Assembly: GCF_017875735.1 (NCBI RefSeq)
Contig: NZ_JAGGMZ010000001.1
Span: 1,736,001-1,800,000, forward strand
Direction: 5' to 3'
DNA: 64,000 nt
Source of the DNA: Arthrobacter sp. CAN_C5
GTDB taxonomy: Bacteria; Actinomycetota; Actinomycetes; Actinomycetales; Micrococcaceae
Below, piece after piece: positions 39,801 through 48,262 of this stretch (its first letter is position 1; each line of letters starts with the position of its first letter). Position numbers and translations under genes: made by a program. The notes beneath the pieces were generated by a model. The model ran no database searches and had not been told where the DNA came from. It worked only from the letters and a program-made list of their open reading frames with translations.

Positions 39801-40085
39801 TCATTTTGGGTTGACGTCCCGGGAAAGGTAAGCGACGGCTCTGCGCATCACTTCGGCTTCTTGTTCCAGGAGTTTGATCCGTTTCCTGGCCTCGCGCAGC
39901 TCTACTGATTCTTCCTTCGCTGCTTTGGCTTTGGGGTCGTCTTCTTCGTCGGCTTTCTTCAGCCACCGGTGCAGGGCAGCCGAGGAGACACCGAAGTCCT
40001 TAGCGATCGTGGACAGGGGTGCTTCGCCCTTACGGGCGACCGCGACCACGTCGCGGCGGAACTCTTCGGGAAAGGCTTTAGGCAT
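39801..40085 (-). CDS. IS3-family transposase OrfA (element B)
   Basis: 94 residues from ATG 40085 (MPKAFPEEFRRDVVAVARKG); an in-frame ATG further out at 40121 is less likely. HTH (LSTIAKDFGVSSAALHRWLK) and leucine-zipper tail (LREARKRIKLLEQEAEVMRR). The A-rich CCCAAAATGA at its end, where OrfB's ATG overlaps, is a plausible frameshift site. Confidence 0.88.
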   Translation of the reverse strand: MPKAFPEEFRRDVVAVARKGEAPLSTIAKDFGVSSAALHRWLKKADEEDDPKAKAAKEESVELREARKRIKLLEQEAEVMRRAVAYLSRDVNPK

Positions 40086-40154
40086 GATGAACATCCTTCC
40101 ACCCGCGAGGTTAATCCTCACAGGTCAGGAGTCAACCAAACCTTCAGCAGTCCC

Positions 40155-41030
40155 TTTTGCGAGGCGAGATGTGTGTGTGCTGTCACCGGGTGAGTCTGAT
40201 AGTCACTTACTTCGGAGCTTGTAGATGAAGCAATCGGATTGCTGGAAGTAGGGCTGGGAAGTAGGGCTGGGCTGGGAGCCGGCAAAGCCGGGCCACCCCA
40301 TCACGGGTTGGGACTGCTGCAGTATGGCTGATCCCGTTACGAAAGTTGTGGTTGCATCGGTTTGCGGGAAATCAAGGTGGCTTCCAGATAGTCACGAATC
40401 CGCTTACTCTTTCCTTGTGTCAGAAGGGCTGCAAGTGCACCCAAAAGTGCGATAGTCCCGTCGTATATAAAAGCGGCTGAGAAGCTGTCCGTCAGGGTAG
40501 ACACGTTCCCCAGCAAAGCGACGCAGATAATCTATATATCTTTGTATCCATAATCACTATGAACTGTGCTGTTGCGATGAGTTCATGCACAAAGCGCGAG
40601 CGAGCTGTACGAGGCTGACGGGGCAGCTAAGTATGAAATCTCAAACTCCGGCGGTTGGGTGCTTTGATGCTGAAGAAAGGTGGCTGAGATAGGCATTGAC
40701 GGCGCGAACCTCGTCGTCCAAAGTCCTTCGTGACACCGAATCAGGGCCTTTTGTAGTTTTTCACCATACCCCGTAGGTCACTCAAATGCTCAGCTGATTT
40801 CGTCAAGGACCTTACTGCTTCGAGCGCTTCGGTCCTCGCGCAGGACTTCATGTGCGTCGAAACAAATCTTTCGTCGGGAACAACTTCTTCTAAGTCATCG
40901 ACTCTCAGGGCATCCGGCCGCTACATGCGACACCCGTCGTCATCCGGCTGGCCGGGATGTGGCAGAATCCTTTTCGTACTAGGTGTTTTTACATTGCGCT
41001 TCCACTGCTGGCGAATGACAGCATGATCGC
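40155..41030. other. Gene-free stretch between IS3 element B and the truncated hydrolase
   Basis: No reading frame with coding character. From about 40940 the sequence resembles the region upstream of the hydrolase at 31784 (tracts such as AGAATCCTTTTCGTA and GAATGACAGCATG), so it is a decayed copy of that promoter region. The remainder (40155-40940) is of lower GC and shows nothing I recognise. Confidence 0.55.
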
Positions 41031-41372
41031 ATGATGATTTCCAGGGCGCAGAAGACGACAGCGGCCGCTCCGAGGGGGCCCGGTAGTCCCCTCGGCTCTG
41101 ATCCCTTAGGCAAGGGCCACATTGCCTCGCTGGTAGCCGGCGCCTTGATGGCATGGGTCGTCGCCGCGCTCCTGCTGGATGTGGCTCCCTTCATCGCGGC
41201 GACGGAGAGCGGCGTGACTGGGGGTTTCCTGCTGGGCTTCGCGGTGGGATGGGCCCTGGTAGCTGTGTTGTCGGTGAGGTTCACGGACCGGCCGCAGAAG
41301 TGTGCCTTGGGACCCCTCCCTTCCCGCATGGCAGCACGGCAAAACACCAGCGACGCCCTCCGCTACGAATGA
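41031..41372 (+). pseudogene. Alpha/beta hydrolase 5' fragment (cassette copy 2)
   Basis: The first ~88 codons match the membrane portion of the hydrolase at 31784: VAGALMAWVVAALLLDVAPF, ATESGVTGGFLLGFAVGWAL, VAVLSVRFTDRPQKC. The match then stops and 24 unrelated codons lead to a stop. No catalytic domain remains. Confidence 0.85.
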
Positions 41373-41434
41373 TGCATCCGGACATGCTTGCCGATTCACA
41401 ATCAAAAACCCCCAAAGTCCCCGAAAGGACCACA

Positions 41435-41821
41435 ATGACCGGAAATAGCAAACTCACCACAACCTACCTCCAGACCAGCCGCGACGCCCTCGCCAAAGAA
41501 CAAGCCACCAGTCTCGCCGCGACCAACGGATGGGCCCACGTTGACCGGGACAAGGTCCACGCCGACTGGGACGCGATCTATCGCGAACTCGCCGAGGGCC
41601 TCGAACAGCGCAGCCCCGACGATCAGTCCACCCAGGACCTGATCCACCGGCACTACCAAATCGCCTGCCGGTTCTACACACCAAGCCCGGAAGCCTACAT
41701 CGGCATGGCTTTGTTCTACCGCGAGAACGAGGACATGAACGCCTTCCACAACGGCTACCACAAGGACATGGTCGAGTTCTTGGTCTACGCCATGGCTGCC
41801 TACGCCCAGCACCGGCTCTAG
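41435..41821 (+). CDS. TipAS-domain protein
   Basis: 128 residues from ATG 41435 (GAAAGGA upstream). Resembles the antibiotic-recognition domain of TipA, which binds thiopeptides: DRDKVHADWDAIYRELAEGL, LIHRHYQIACRFYTPSPEAY, IGMALFYRENEDMNAFHNGY, ending VYAMAAYAQHRL. No MerR DNA-binding domain precedes it, so it would act as a stand-alone drug- or ligand-binding protein; some such proteins are linked to peptide-antibiotic tolerance. Ligand here unknown. Confidence 0.8.
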   Translation: MTGNSKLTTTYLQTSRDALAKEQATSLAATNGWAHVDRDKVHADWDAIYRELAEGLEQRSPDDQSTQDLIHRHYQIACRFYTPSPEAYIGMALFYRENEDMNAFHNGYHKDMVEFLVYAMAAYAQHRL

Positions 41822-42119
41822 AACAAGCCGTCGCTGGCCGAAGCTCCCCGGAACGAATCGACAATGGGGTACCTTAGCTCGTGGATGTCCGGCCGCATTC
41901 GTGGCCTATGGTCGGCAGGATGAGCGAATTCACTATGGCCCTGCCGGATGATCACCGTCTGGTTCTCACCTCAACCATGCTCCCTCGTAGGCTCGGTGCG
42001 CTGCTGATCAAAGGGGCCTTTGGGAGGTGAGCATTGTTGGGGCAATGTGAGTCCGACGCGGAATCCTGCGAGTTCGTCGTCTCGGCGGAGTCTGGGTGAA
42101 ACGAGTGAGGGCTTCTTCG

Positions 42120-42310
42120 AACTGGTAGTGCTTCAGCTCACCTTTAGCCACCGGAAGCAGTAACGAACAGCTTCTGCAGGGCATCATTGGGCCCGGGTTT
42201 TCATCCCCATTCCACGCGGAGGACCTCGAGGAGGTGGACTTGACAGGATCCAGTCGCTTCGGATGTCCCCTGCCCGCATGGGTTGGTGAAGCAGTCGCCC
42301 CCGTTACCTT
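42120..42310 (+). pseudogene. Serine hydrolase fragment
   Basis: The plus strand reads GSSNEQLLQGIIGPGFSSPF, HAEDLEEVDLTGSSRFGCPL and PAWVGEAVAP, closely matching GSSYGQLLRDVLGPGFSTPF and following residues of the intact serine hydrolase at 45225. Neither end of the gene remains. The opposite-strand frame over this stretch is only its shadow. Orientation is opposite to the intact gene. Confidence 0.82.
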
Positions 42311-42432
42311 TTTCGTAACCCGTTTCTGTTGCAGGATATGGGTGTGCTGGCCTGCTGGCCCCGGCATGATTGCCGCCCCCAGTCATCCATGATCCGGGGG
42401 GGGTGGTTGGGCCCCCGTTAGCAGTCCAGTGG

Positions 42433-43272
42433 CTATGTGATAGCTAATTGGTTCTCTGCGGTCCAGCGTTCCCAGTGTCTTGACGGTGTCAGTCCGTCGA
42501 GGGATCCGTGGGGCCGTTCATTATTGTAGATCTCTTTCCATTCGTCGGCCAAGTATTTCGCCTCGGCCATCGTGTCCATGATTTCTCCGGCGAGTTGTTC
42601 CCTCCTGAATTGGGCGTTGAATGATTCGGCGAATCCGTTCTGCCAGGGCGATCCCGGGTCGATGAACGCGGTATCGACTCCGGCGGTGGCACACCAGTCG
42701 ATCAGCGCGGCGGCGGTGAACTCCGGACCATTGTCCGAGCGCACATAGGTCGGCACGATGCCGGTTTCGGCGATGATGTCCTCCAGTGCCGCGACCACAT
42801 CGGTCGCAGTGAAGGACCGTCTCGGGATGATGGCCAGGGCGGTGCGGGTGTATTCATCGATGACGTTGAAGAACCGGATATGCCGACCGCAGGAAGTCAC
42901 GTCGGATTGGAAGTCGAAGCTGACCACGTGCATCGGGTACTCGGCCCGCAGGCGCTTGTGCTCGCCGGAGCCGGGACCGGTGCGGCGCTTCTTGCGCGCC
43001 TTGGGCTTGCACGTGAGTCCTTCGGCCCGCCAGAGCCGGCGGACGCGCTTCTTGTTCAGCGCCACGCCGTCCCACTGCGGTTGCTCGAGCAGGTGCCAGC
43101 GCGCCTTGCGCCACCCCCACGCCGGATACTTGCCGGCAACGGCGCGCAGATCAGAGCGCAACTGTGCCTCTTCAAAGCTGACCACGGGTCGGCCTTTGCG
43201 CAGCGCTGACCGGTTCTGCCCCAACACCTTGCAGGCGAACCTCTCGGACGCCCCGAACTTCTCCTGCGCCAT
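42433..43272 (-). CDS. IS3-family transposase OrfB (element C)
   Basis: 279 residues. Integrase core: Asp in VVSFDFQSDVTSCGRHIRFF, Asp in YVRSDNGPEFTAAAL, Glu in WQNGFAESFNAQFRREQL, end YNNERPHGSLDGLTPSRHWE. The IS407/IS2-like signature (SDNGPEF, NGFAESFN) is clear. Intact; expression probably needs frameshifting from OrfA. Confidence 0.93.
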   Translation of the reverse strand: MAQEKFGASERFACKVLGQNRSALRKGRPVVSFEEAQLRSDLRAVAGKYPAWGWRKARWHLLEQPQWDGVALNKKRVRRLWRAEGLTCKPKARKKRRTGPGSGEHKRLRAEYPMHVVSFDFQSDVTSCGRHIRFFNVIDEYTRTALAIIPRRSFTATDVVAALEDIIAETGIVPTYVRSDNGPEFTAAALIDWCATAGVDTAFIDPGSPWQNGFAESFNAQFRREQLAGEIMDTMAEAKYLADEWKEIYNNERPHGSLDGLTPSRHWERWTAENQLAIT

Positions 43273-43301
43273 ACGAACGGCGCGGTGACGTGGTTCGGGG
43301 C

Positions 43302-43580
43302 TCAGAATTTTCCCCGCGCCACCTCATTCAAAATGTCATTGGCCAGGACCTGATCGGCTAACAGCTTCTTCAGTCGCGCGTTCTCCTTCTCGAGGTCCTT
43401 GACGGCCTTGGCCTGGGTGGCGTTCTTCTCGGACCCGTACTGCTGCAGCCACCGATACCAGGTCGCCTCGGTCACCTGTAACTCTTTGATGACCTCGATC
43501 ATCGGTCGTCCGTCGTTGAGCATCTTCTGGCCCTGACGCACTTTCGCGATGACCTGATCCGGGGTATGTCTACGTGCCAT
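43302..43580 (-). CDS. IS3-family transposase OrfA (element C)
   Basis: 92 residues from MARRHTPDQV at 43580; an ATG nine codons earlier lies in the terminal region. HTH (IEVIKELQVTEATWYRWLQQ) and coiled coil (AKAVKDLEKENARLKKLLAD). Ends with LNEVARGKF, typical of IS407-group OrfA. Confidence 0.9.
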   Translation of the reverse strand: MARRHTPDQVIAKVRQGQKMLNDGRPMIEVIKELQVTEATWYRWLQQYGSEKNATQAKAVKDLEKENARLKKLLADQVLANDILNEVARGKF

Positions 43581-43831
43581 AATCTGTGAATTTCCTCCTG
43601 CATCCATTATCGGATGCGAAACTCACACAGTCACCGGACTCCTACCCGGGGACCCAACCAGGGGTGTTGTCACCGGGGTTGGTAGGTGCCAGAGAGACCG
43701 CTGATAGAGGCAGGACAGTTCGAAGGTCGTGCGTAACGTGGATGCCGGGCTCTGACACCATGGGACAGTCCAGCACTGAACTATGAGGTGCTGCGACTAG
43801 GAGGAACAGGGGAAAAGGCAATCACGAAAGC

Positions 43832-45015
43832 ATTGACGCGTTCATCGGCCTGGACGTCGGCAAAGGCGAACACCACGCAGTAGCTTTGGACCGGTCAGGG
43901 AAGAAACTCTTCGATAAAGCCTTACCCAATGACGAGGCCCGGCTGCGCGAAATCCTCCACGCGCTGAAACGACACGGCAGCCTGTTGTTAGTGGTTGATC
44001 AGCCGGCCACGATCGGGGCTCGCCGTCGGGTGGCCCAGGCCGCTGACGTCACTGTCGGCTACCTACCCGGATTGGGGATGCGCCGGATCGCTGACCTGCA
44101 CCCGGGCGAAGCGAAAACCGACGCCCGCGACGCGTTCATCATCGTCGAAGCCGCCCGATCTATGCCCCACACGCTGCGATCAATCCAGATCGCTGACGAA
44201 CAGCTCGCCGAGCTGACGATGCTTTGCGGCTTCGACGACGACCTGGCTAAAGCCACCGCCACGTCGAACCGGATCCGAGGATTGCTGACCCAGATCCATC
44301 CGGCCCTGGAACGAGTCCTTGGCCCACGCCTGGACCACCCCGCCGTGTTGGACCTGCTGCGTACCTGGCCTACCCCCGAAGCGTTACGCCACGCCGGTCG
44401 ACGCCGGATCGGGAACCGGCTAACAAAGCAGGCGCCCCGCATGGGTGAACGCCTCGCCGCGGACATCATCGCCGCCCTCGATCAGCAAACAGTCACCGTC
44501 GTAGGAACGAACGCGGCAACCATCGTGCCACCCAGCTGGCCAGGATGCTCGCCGACATCAGAGAATCCCGGGACACGGTCTTCGCCCAGGTCGAAGCACT
44601 CGTGGAGGCCCACCCTCTTCACCCGGTCCTGACATCGCTCCCGGCGGTCGGTGTCAGGACCGCAGCGCGAATTCTGACCGAGATCGTCGGGAAAGACTTC
44701 GCCTCCGCCGGACATCTGGCTTCCTACGCCGGACTGGCCCCAGTGACCTGGCGGTCCGGAACATCCATCCGCGGGGACCACCCGTCACGGAAGGGAAACA
44801 AGGTCCTCAAACGAGCCCTGTTTCTCTCCGCTTTTGCGGCACTCAAGGACCCGCCATCCAGGGCCTACTACGACCGAAAACGGGCCGAAGGTAAAAGACA
44901 TAACCAAGCCCTCATTGCACTCGCCCGCCGCCGCTGCGACACCCTCTTCGCCATGCTCAGAGACGGAACCTTCTACGAACCACGACCGGCCACAGCCGCT
45001 TGGCGAAAACCATAG
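43832..45015 (+). pseudogene. IS110-family transposase, frameshifted
   Basis: N-terminal DEDD (RuvC-like) domain: IDAFIGLDVGKGEHHAVALD, then LLVVDQPATIGARRR and GEAKTDARDAFIIVEAAR. The frame shifts near 44525: the first frame ends in unrelated codons, the next continues ADIRESRDTVFAQVEALVEA and LTSLPAVGVRTAARILTEI, with the transposase_20 motif YAGLAPVTWRSGTS to the end. The open frame runs back to 43802 with AGGAGG before it but offers no ATG/GTG/TTG; ATT at 43832 is the nearest candidate. IS110 elements lack clear inverted repeats, and I could not fix its ends. Confidence 0.85.
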
Positions 45016-45224
45016 AGGCACCCCCCGCGTCGGAGCGCCAGGGCTCGTCCAGGGATCCTGAGTTCGGTCAACTCCTCACGGATTGGCCCATCGTTCAAAA
45101 CCACGACCGTATGCCCGGCAATGACCTCCAGCTGGCCTAGGGTCTGGCACCGCCTGGTGTACCTCGGCCCCTTCAGCCGCCAAGGTACACCAGCAGCCCG
45201 GGGCAGGGGGCGCCGCCGGGGGAT

Positions 45225-46199
45225 TCAGCTCGTCGATTCCGACGTTGGAGTGAATTCTGTCAGGAGGCGGAACCCCAGGCGGTCGACGGACCTGTGAACC
45301 GCCGAGAGCACTACAACGCCGGTGCCGGCCTCCCGGTCGAGTCCGATCCAGCTGCTGAAGCCCCCACTGGCGCCATTGTGCCAGGTAATCGGGCGGCCCC
45401 GGTGCTCGAGTGTGATCCACCCGGCGCCGATACCGACCCGTGGGGTGAACTCGGCGACGGGATCGAGCGCGGAGAGACCCCGGGCTGTGCCGTCGAGAAC
45501 CGAACGAAGGAAGCCACGCATGGTGCTGATGTCCGCGCGTACGCCTCCCGCGGGCGCGACGGCTTCCCCGACCCACGCCGCCATGGGGCGCCCGAAGCGA
45601 CCGTATCCTGTCAGGTCCGCCTCGCCGAGGTCCTCCGCGTGGAAGGGGGTTGAAAAGCCGGGTCCAAGGACGTCCCGCAGGAGTTGTCCGTAACTGCTCC
45701 CGGCGGCTTTGGCGACGGCGTGTCCGAGTAATTGGAAACCAAGGTTCGAATACTTGGGCCGGGGGGCACCAAGGCGCAGGCCATGTGTCTGGTCCAGTAG
45801 CTCGACCAGCGAATCACCGTAAGGGTTCTCACCCCGGAGCAGGAATCTCAGGTTCCGACGAAGCGGTTGCATTCTCCGGGGCAGACCGGGCAGGCCGGAG
45901 CGGTGAATGGCCAGGGAACCCAGGCTCACGGAACCAACCTGCCCGTGATCTTCAAGGGGGAGTAGTTCGCGAAGGACTGTCGTCGGCGAGACGAGGCCGC
46001 GCTCCGTCGCGTCTCGATACGCCATGCCGGTAAGCGCCTTTGAGATCGACGCAATTTCGAAGAAAGAACCACGGCTTGCACCGATCGTCGCGGTCCTCTC
46101 CCGCTCTGGAGATATGACCGCCACAGCTGCCGCATGTGGTCGGAACGCGCGCTCCACGGAGCGCACAAGGTCGGCGTCCCCTGTCCAGTCAGTCTTCAC
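45225..46199 (-). CDS. Serine hydrolase, beta-lactamase/class C PBP family
   Basis: 324 residues from GTG 46199, chosen for GAGAGGGG upstream; the frame opens 25 codons earlier without one. Motifs: SxxK in EIASISKALTGMAY, YxN in PKYSNLGFQLLGHAVA, HxG in ITWHNGASGGFSSW. No signal peptide or membrane segment seen, so probably cytoplasmic or a non-classical location. Could be an esterase or beta-lactamase-like enzyme; substrate unknown. An array of palindromic operators sits 70-150 bp upstream. A fragment of a paralogue is at 42120. Confidence 0.87.
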   Translation of the reverse strand: MKTDWTGDADLVRSVERAFRPHAAAVAVISPERERTATIGASRGSFFEIASISKALTGMAYRDATERGLVSPTTVLRELLPLEDHGQVGSVSLGSLAIHRSGLPGLPRRMQPLRRNLRFLLRGENPYGDSLVELLDQTHGLRLGAPRPKYSNLGFQLLGHAVAKAAGSSYGQLLRDVLGPGFSTPFHAEDLGEADLTGYGRFGRPMAAWVGEAVAPAGGVRADISTMRGFLRSVLDGTARGLSALDPVAEFTPRVGIGAGWITLEHRGRPITWHNGASGGFSSWIGLDREAGTGVVVLSAVHRSVDRLGFRLLTEFTPTSESTS

Positions 46200-46269
46200 A
46201 ACAAATTTCCCCTCTCGGTGCGCAGTGCACGTGCGTTCAATACCGTAATCCGCCCGGCCTTCAGTCGGT

Positions 46270-46340
46270 GTCAACTACGGTTGACGGTCTCGCCGAGTCA
46301 ACCATAGTTGACGTCGACCGGAGGGTCAACTTTGGTTGAC
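46270..46340. promoter_or_regulatory. Three GTCAAC-N4-GTTGAC operators upstream of the serine hydrolase
   Basis: Perfect 6-bp-arm palindromes at 46270-46285 (spacer TACG), 46297-46312 (CATA) and 46325-46340 (TTTG), spaced 27 and 28 bp. The third is the core of a longer perfect palindrome (46315-46350, 16-bp arms, loop TTTG). A matching core lies in the palindrome before the HTH gene at 46644. The layout suggests a repressor-controlled promoter for the hydrolase. Confidence 0.72.
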
Positions 46341-46643
46341 CCTCCGGTCGGGGAAATCTGCATGGGTTTCCTAGTACACGCCGTGGAACGGCGGCGAGGG
46401 GAATGCCGTCCCAATTCCGGCTCTGCTGTGGAGACTGTCTCGAGGTTCGGGGTGGAGCGCTTGGGCGGCCGTGGCGGCTTCGAGGTCATGAACTCAGATT
46501 TTTAGTGCAGCAGAGGCCGGCCCGTGCCCGTGCATCTTCGGTCAGGGGCCTTGGGTCGAATTGACCGGTGAGACGGTTCGTGATGGTGCCTGGAGGCACG
46601 CACCCGGGCAGCTCCGCGCTTCGAGTGGGACCACGGTCGACGT

Positions 46644-46844
46644 TTACTGTTTGCCGTACTTCTTATGGACGGCCTGCTTGGTCACGCCCAGACTCTGGGC
46701 AATAGCTTCCCATGACAGGCCCGCCTGCCGAGCATTGCGGACGAGACCAGCTTCACTGCGCGCCACTTCCCGATGAAGCTCGGCAATGATCTGCAAAGCT
46801 TCGGCCGGCCCCTTGCTATCCATCGATGCAACAAGTGTTTTCAT
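46644..46844 (-). CDS. Small helix-turn-helix protein, candidate regulator
   Basis: 66 residues from ATG 46844 (GGAGGTGG 7 nt upstream; an adjacent ATG at 46847 is also possible). An N-terminal helix (LQIIAELHREVARSEAGLV) is followed by the HTH GLSWEAIAQSLGVTKQAVHK and the end KYGKQ. Too small for an effector domain; likely a dimeric DNA-binding protein. Its leader contains a 40-bp palindrome whose core resembles the three operators before the downstream serine hydrolase, so autoregulation plus control of the hydrolase is a strong inference. Confidence 0.78.
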   Translation of the reverse strand: MKTLVASMDSKGPAEALQIIAELHREVARSEAGLVRNARQAGLSWEAIAQSLGVTKQAVHKKYGKQ

Positions 46845-46849
46845 CATCT

Positions 46850-46889
46850 CCACCTCCATTCGTCAATACTAGTTGACGAATGGAGGTGG
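46850..46889. promoter_or_regulatory. 40-bp perfect palindrome at the HTH gene start
   Basis: Arms of 17 bp (CCACCTCCATTCGTCAA and its complement) around TACTAG. The core GTCAAT-ACTA-GTTGAC matches the operator pattern upstream of the serine hydrolase with one changed base. On the minus-strand transcript the 3' arm includes the gene's Shine-Dalgarno, so it could act both as operator and as an RNA hairpin blocking translation. Confidence 0.75.
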
Positions 46890-47197
46890 CACTCCATCCT
46901 GCACCCGAAGTTGCACTGCGCTTGTGTTTCTCTCAGCTGAATCAAGGGCGGCCGCGATAGTCTCATCACGACCCCGCCCCCCGCAGTGATCCACCAGTAT
47001 CGGCGCCGAATGTACGACGCTCGAGCACCGGGGGTCGGGCGATCACCCGGCACAACGGCGCCACAGGGGCACAACGACGCTCATCTGAGCCTTTACAGCA
47101 TCTTTCGGCGTTCGGAGGTGGATCGAGGTGAGGTTTTGGGGCTGACTGTGCGGTGGGTTCGATCAGAGGATGCGCCGCTGGCAGCTACGTCCTGTTC
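46890..47197. other. Intergenic, no gene seen
   Basis: About 308 bp between the palindrome and the small membrane protein gene. Open frames exist on the plus strand but without a ribosome site or coding pattern. The HTH gene promoter should lie near 46890. Confidence 0.5.
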
Positions 47198-47386
47198 TCA
47201 GTATTGGGGCGTCTTGGCGCTGCTCGTTTGCTCCCGTGTCGCCCGTGTTGCCAGGAACGCCAGTGGCAGCACAAAGATAATGACGACTATAGTGAGCTGG
47301 GGATTTCTCGCTGCTTTCGCTGCCCGTCTCGGCTCCAACCGTGCCAACGACTCACTAATTCCAGCAACCACCCGCTGGTTCAACAT
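47198..47386 (-). CDS. Small single-pass membrane protein
   Basis: 62 residues. The start ATG has an ideal AGGAGGTG 7 nt upstream, which decides the start. A basic N-terminal half (SLARLEPRRAAKAARNP) is followed by one hydrophobic helix (QLTIVVIIFVLPLAFLAT) and a short polar tail. No family recognised. Possibly an accessory membrane peptide or the end of a larger lost system; the ribosome site argues it is expressed. Confidence 0.6.
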   Translation of the reverse strand: MLNQRVVAGISESLARLEPRRAAKAARNPQLTIVVIIFVLPLAFLATRATREQTSSAKTPQY

Positions 47387-47544
47387 TGGCTTCACCTCCT
47401 AGGTCTGCCATGACGTCCCTCTCTAATCACCGAACATGGGGCCGGGTTCCTGTCAGTCGCCCCTCGCCCTCGAGCGACCAGTCCGCAACTCGGGTGCTCT
47501 TTGCAACGATCCACGGGACAAGCGAAAGCGGTCGCGGACCGACG

Positions 47545-48249
47545 TCATCCCATTTCTGCGAAGGCTCGAACTGGGAAAGTGCCGAAATCGATGATTTTCG
47601 GTGGGACCGCTGTGAAGCGAGAGCCCCTCTCCGGCAGATTGGCGAGGTTGGTGAGGTGTTCGACAATATGGATCCCAGCGCCCAGCAGAATGCTGTGGGC
47701 TGGCCGGTCACCCCCGGAATCCTTGTCATCAATGTTGAGGGAGTCGATGCCGACCAAAGTTACGCCCGCATCGGCCAGGAAACCTGCACCCTCCTCGGAC
47801 AAAAAGGGAGCGCCGGTCGCGTATGCAGCAGTGCCGAAGTGTCGATCCCAGCCGGTATGGAGGAGAACTGCCTTCCCCTTCAGGTCCCGTTTCCGGAAGG
47901 CTCCGGCGTGTATACCACGTCCAGAGCCCAGGGGTACGTGGACCACCTCGGCGTCTAGGCCGACAAGTGTTCTGAGTTCCAGTCCTGCGAGGTCGGCCCC
48001 GCCTGAGAAGCAGTGAAACGGGCTGTCGATGTAGGTGCCCGTGTTGCCGATCATTGTGATCGTGTCGAGCGTGAACTCCGAGCCGGGGGAGAACCGGGTC
48101 GGTGATTGCTCACGTGATAGATACGACGCGATCGTGGGCGCTGGTAATCCCGGATAGGTTACCGCCCCTGCGGCGATCGTATGGCTCAGGTCAACCACCC
48201 GGCGGGCGGGACGCTCAAAGGACGGTGCACTTGAGCTGGGTGTTGGCAT
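47545..48249 (-). CDS. Cyclase-family protein (kynurenine formamidase-like)
   Basis: 234 residues. The family hydrolyses formamides, lactams or related bonds with a divalent metal. The N-terminal RVVDLSHTIAAGAVTYPGLP and LLHTGWDRHFGT are conserved blocks. The usual metal motif HxGTHxDxPxH reads NTGTYIDSPFHCF, so two of the normal His ligands are Asn and Tyr; this belongs to a variant subgroup or has altered metal binding. Divergent from the GlxA-type regulator at 48609, with a hydrolase remnant between. Confidence 0.85.
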   Translation of the reverse strand: MPTPSSSAPSFERPARRVVDLSHTIAAGAVTYPGLPAPTIASYLSREQSPTRFSPGSEFTLDTITMIGNTGTYIDSPFHCFSGGADLAGLELRTLVGLDAEVVHVPLGSGRGIHAGAFRKRDLKGKAVLLHTGWDRHFGTAAYATGAPFLSEEGAGFLADAGVTLVGIDSLNIDDKDSGGDRPAHSILLGAGIHIVEHLTNLANLPERGSRFTAVPPKIIDFGTFPVRAFAEMG

Positions 48250-48262
48250 CAGTTCTTACCTT

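Larger units (their letters stand above)
37274..39807 (-). pseudogene. IS3-family OrfB (element B), split by IS30
   Basis: N-terminal part (39807 down to about 39391): MIYPLVRELAADGVPVTVTC, AFGYRFITDELNAG, then DTRWVTDITEHPTA with the first catalytic Asp. C-terminal part (about 37727 down to 37274): EGKLYLCAIKDLHSNRIVGY, VVHSDRGSQF (second Asp), DNAAIESFFSLLQKN (Glu), ending INNVALAA. Joining TEHPTA to GEGKLYL restores one uninterrupted frame. The ATG overlaps the OrfA stop (ATGA). Confidence 0.92.
37231..40154 (-). mobile_element. IS3-family element B, interrupted by an IS30
   Basis: Imperfect inverted repeats at 37231-37256 and 40129-40154 share GGGACTGC and GGTTTGGTTGACTC. The 3-bp flanks are TTT on both sides. 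The IS30 (37730-39388) splits its OrfB; without it the element is about 1.26 kb. Located 16 bp from IS3 element A. Confidence 0.85.
42404..43660 (-). mobile_element. IS3-family element C, complete
   Basis: 1257 bp with long imperfect inverted ends: TGGTTGGGCCCCCGTTAGC at the left and ACCCGGGGACCCAACCA at the right, TG...CA termini. Flanked by GGGG on both sides (42400-42403, 43661-43664), consistent with a 4-bp duplication as in the IS407 group. Confidence 0.88.

Noticed and set aside
42008-42367. 119-codon minus-strand frame
   Set aside because: It is the reverse of a serine hydrolase fragment readable on the plus strand.
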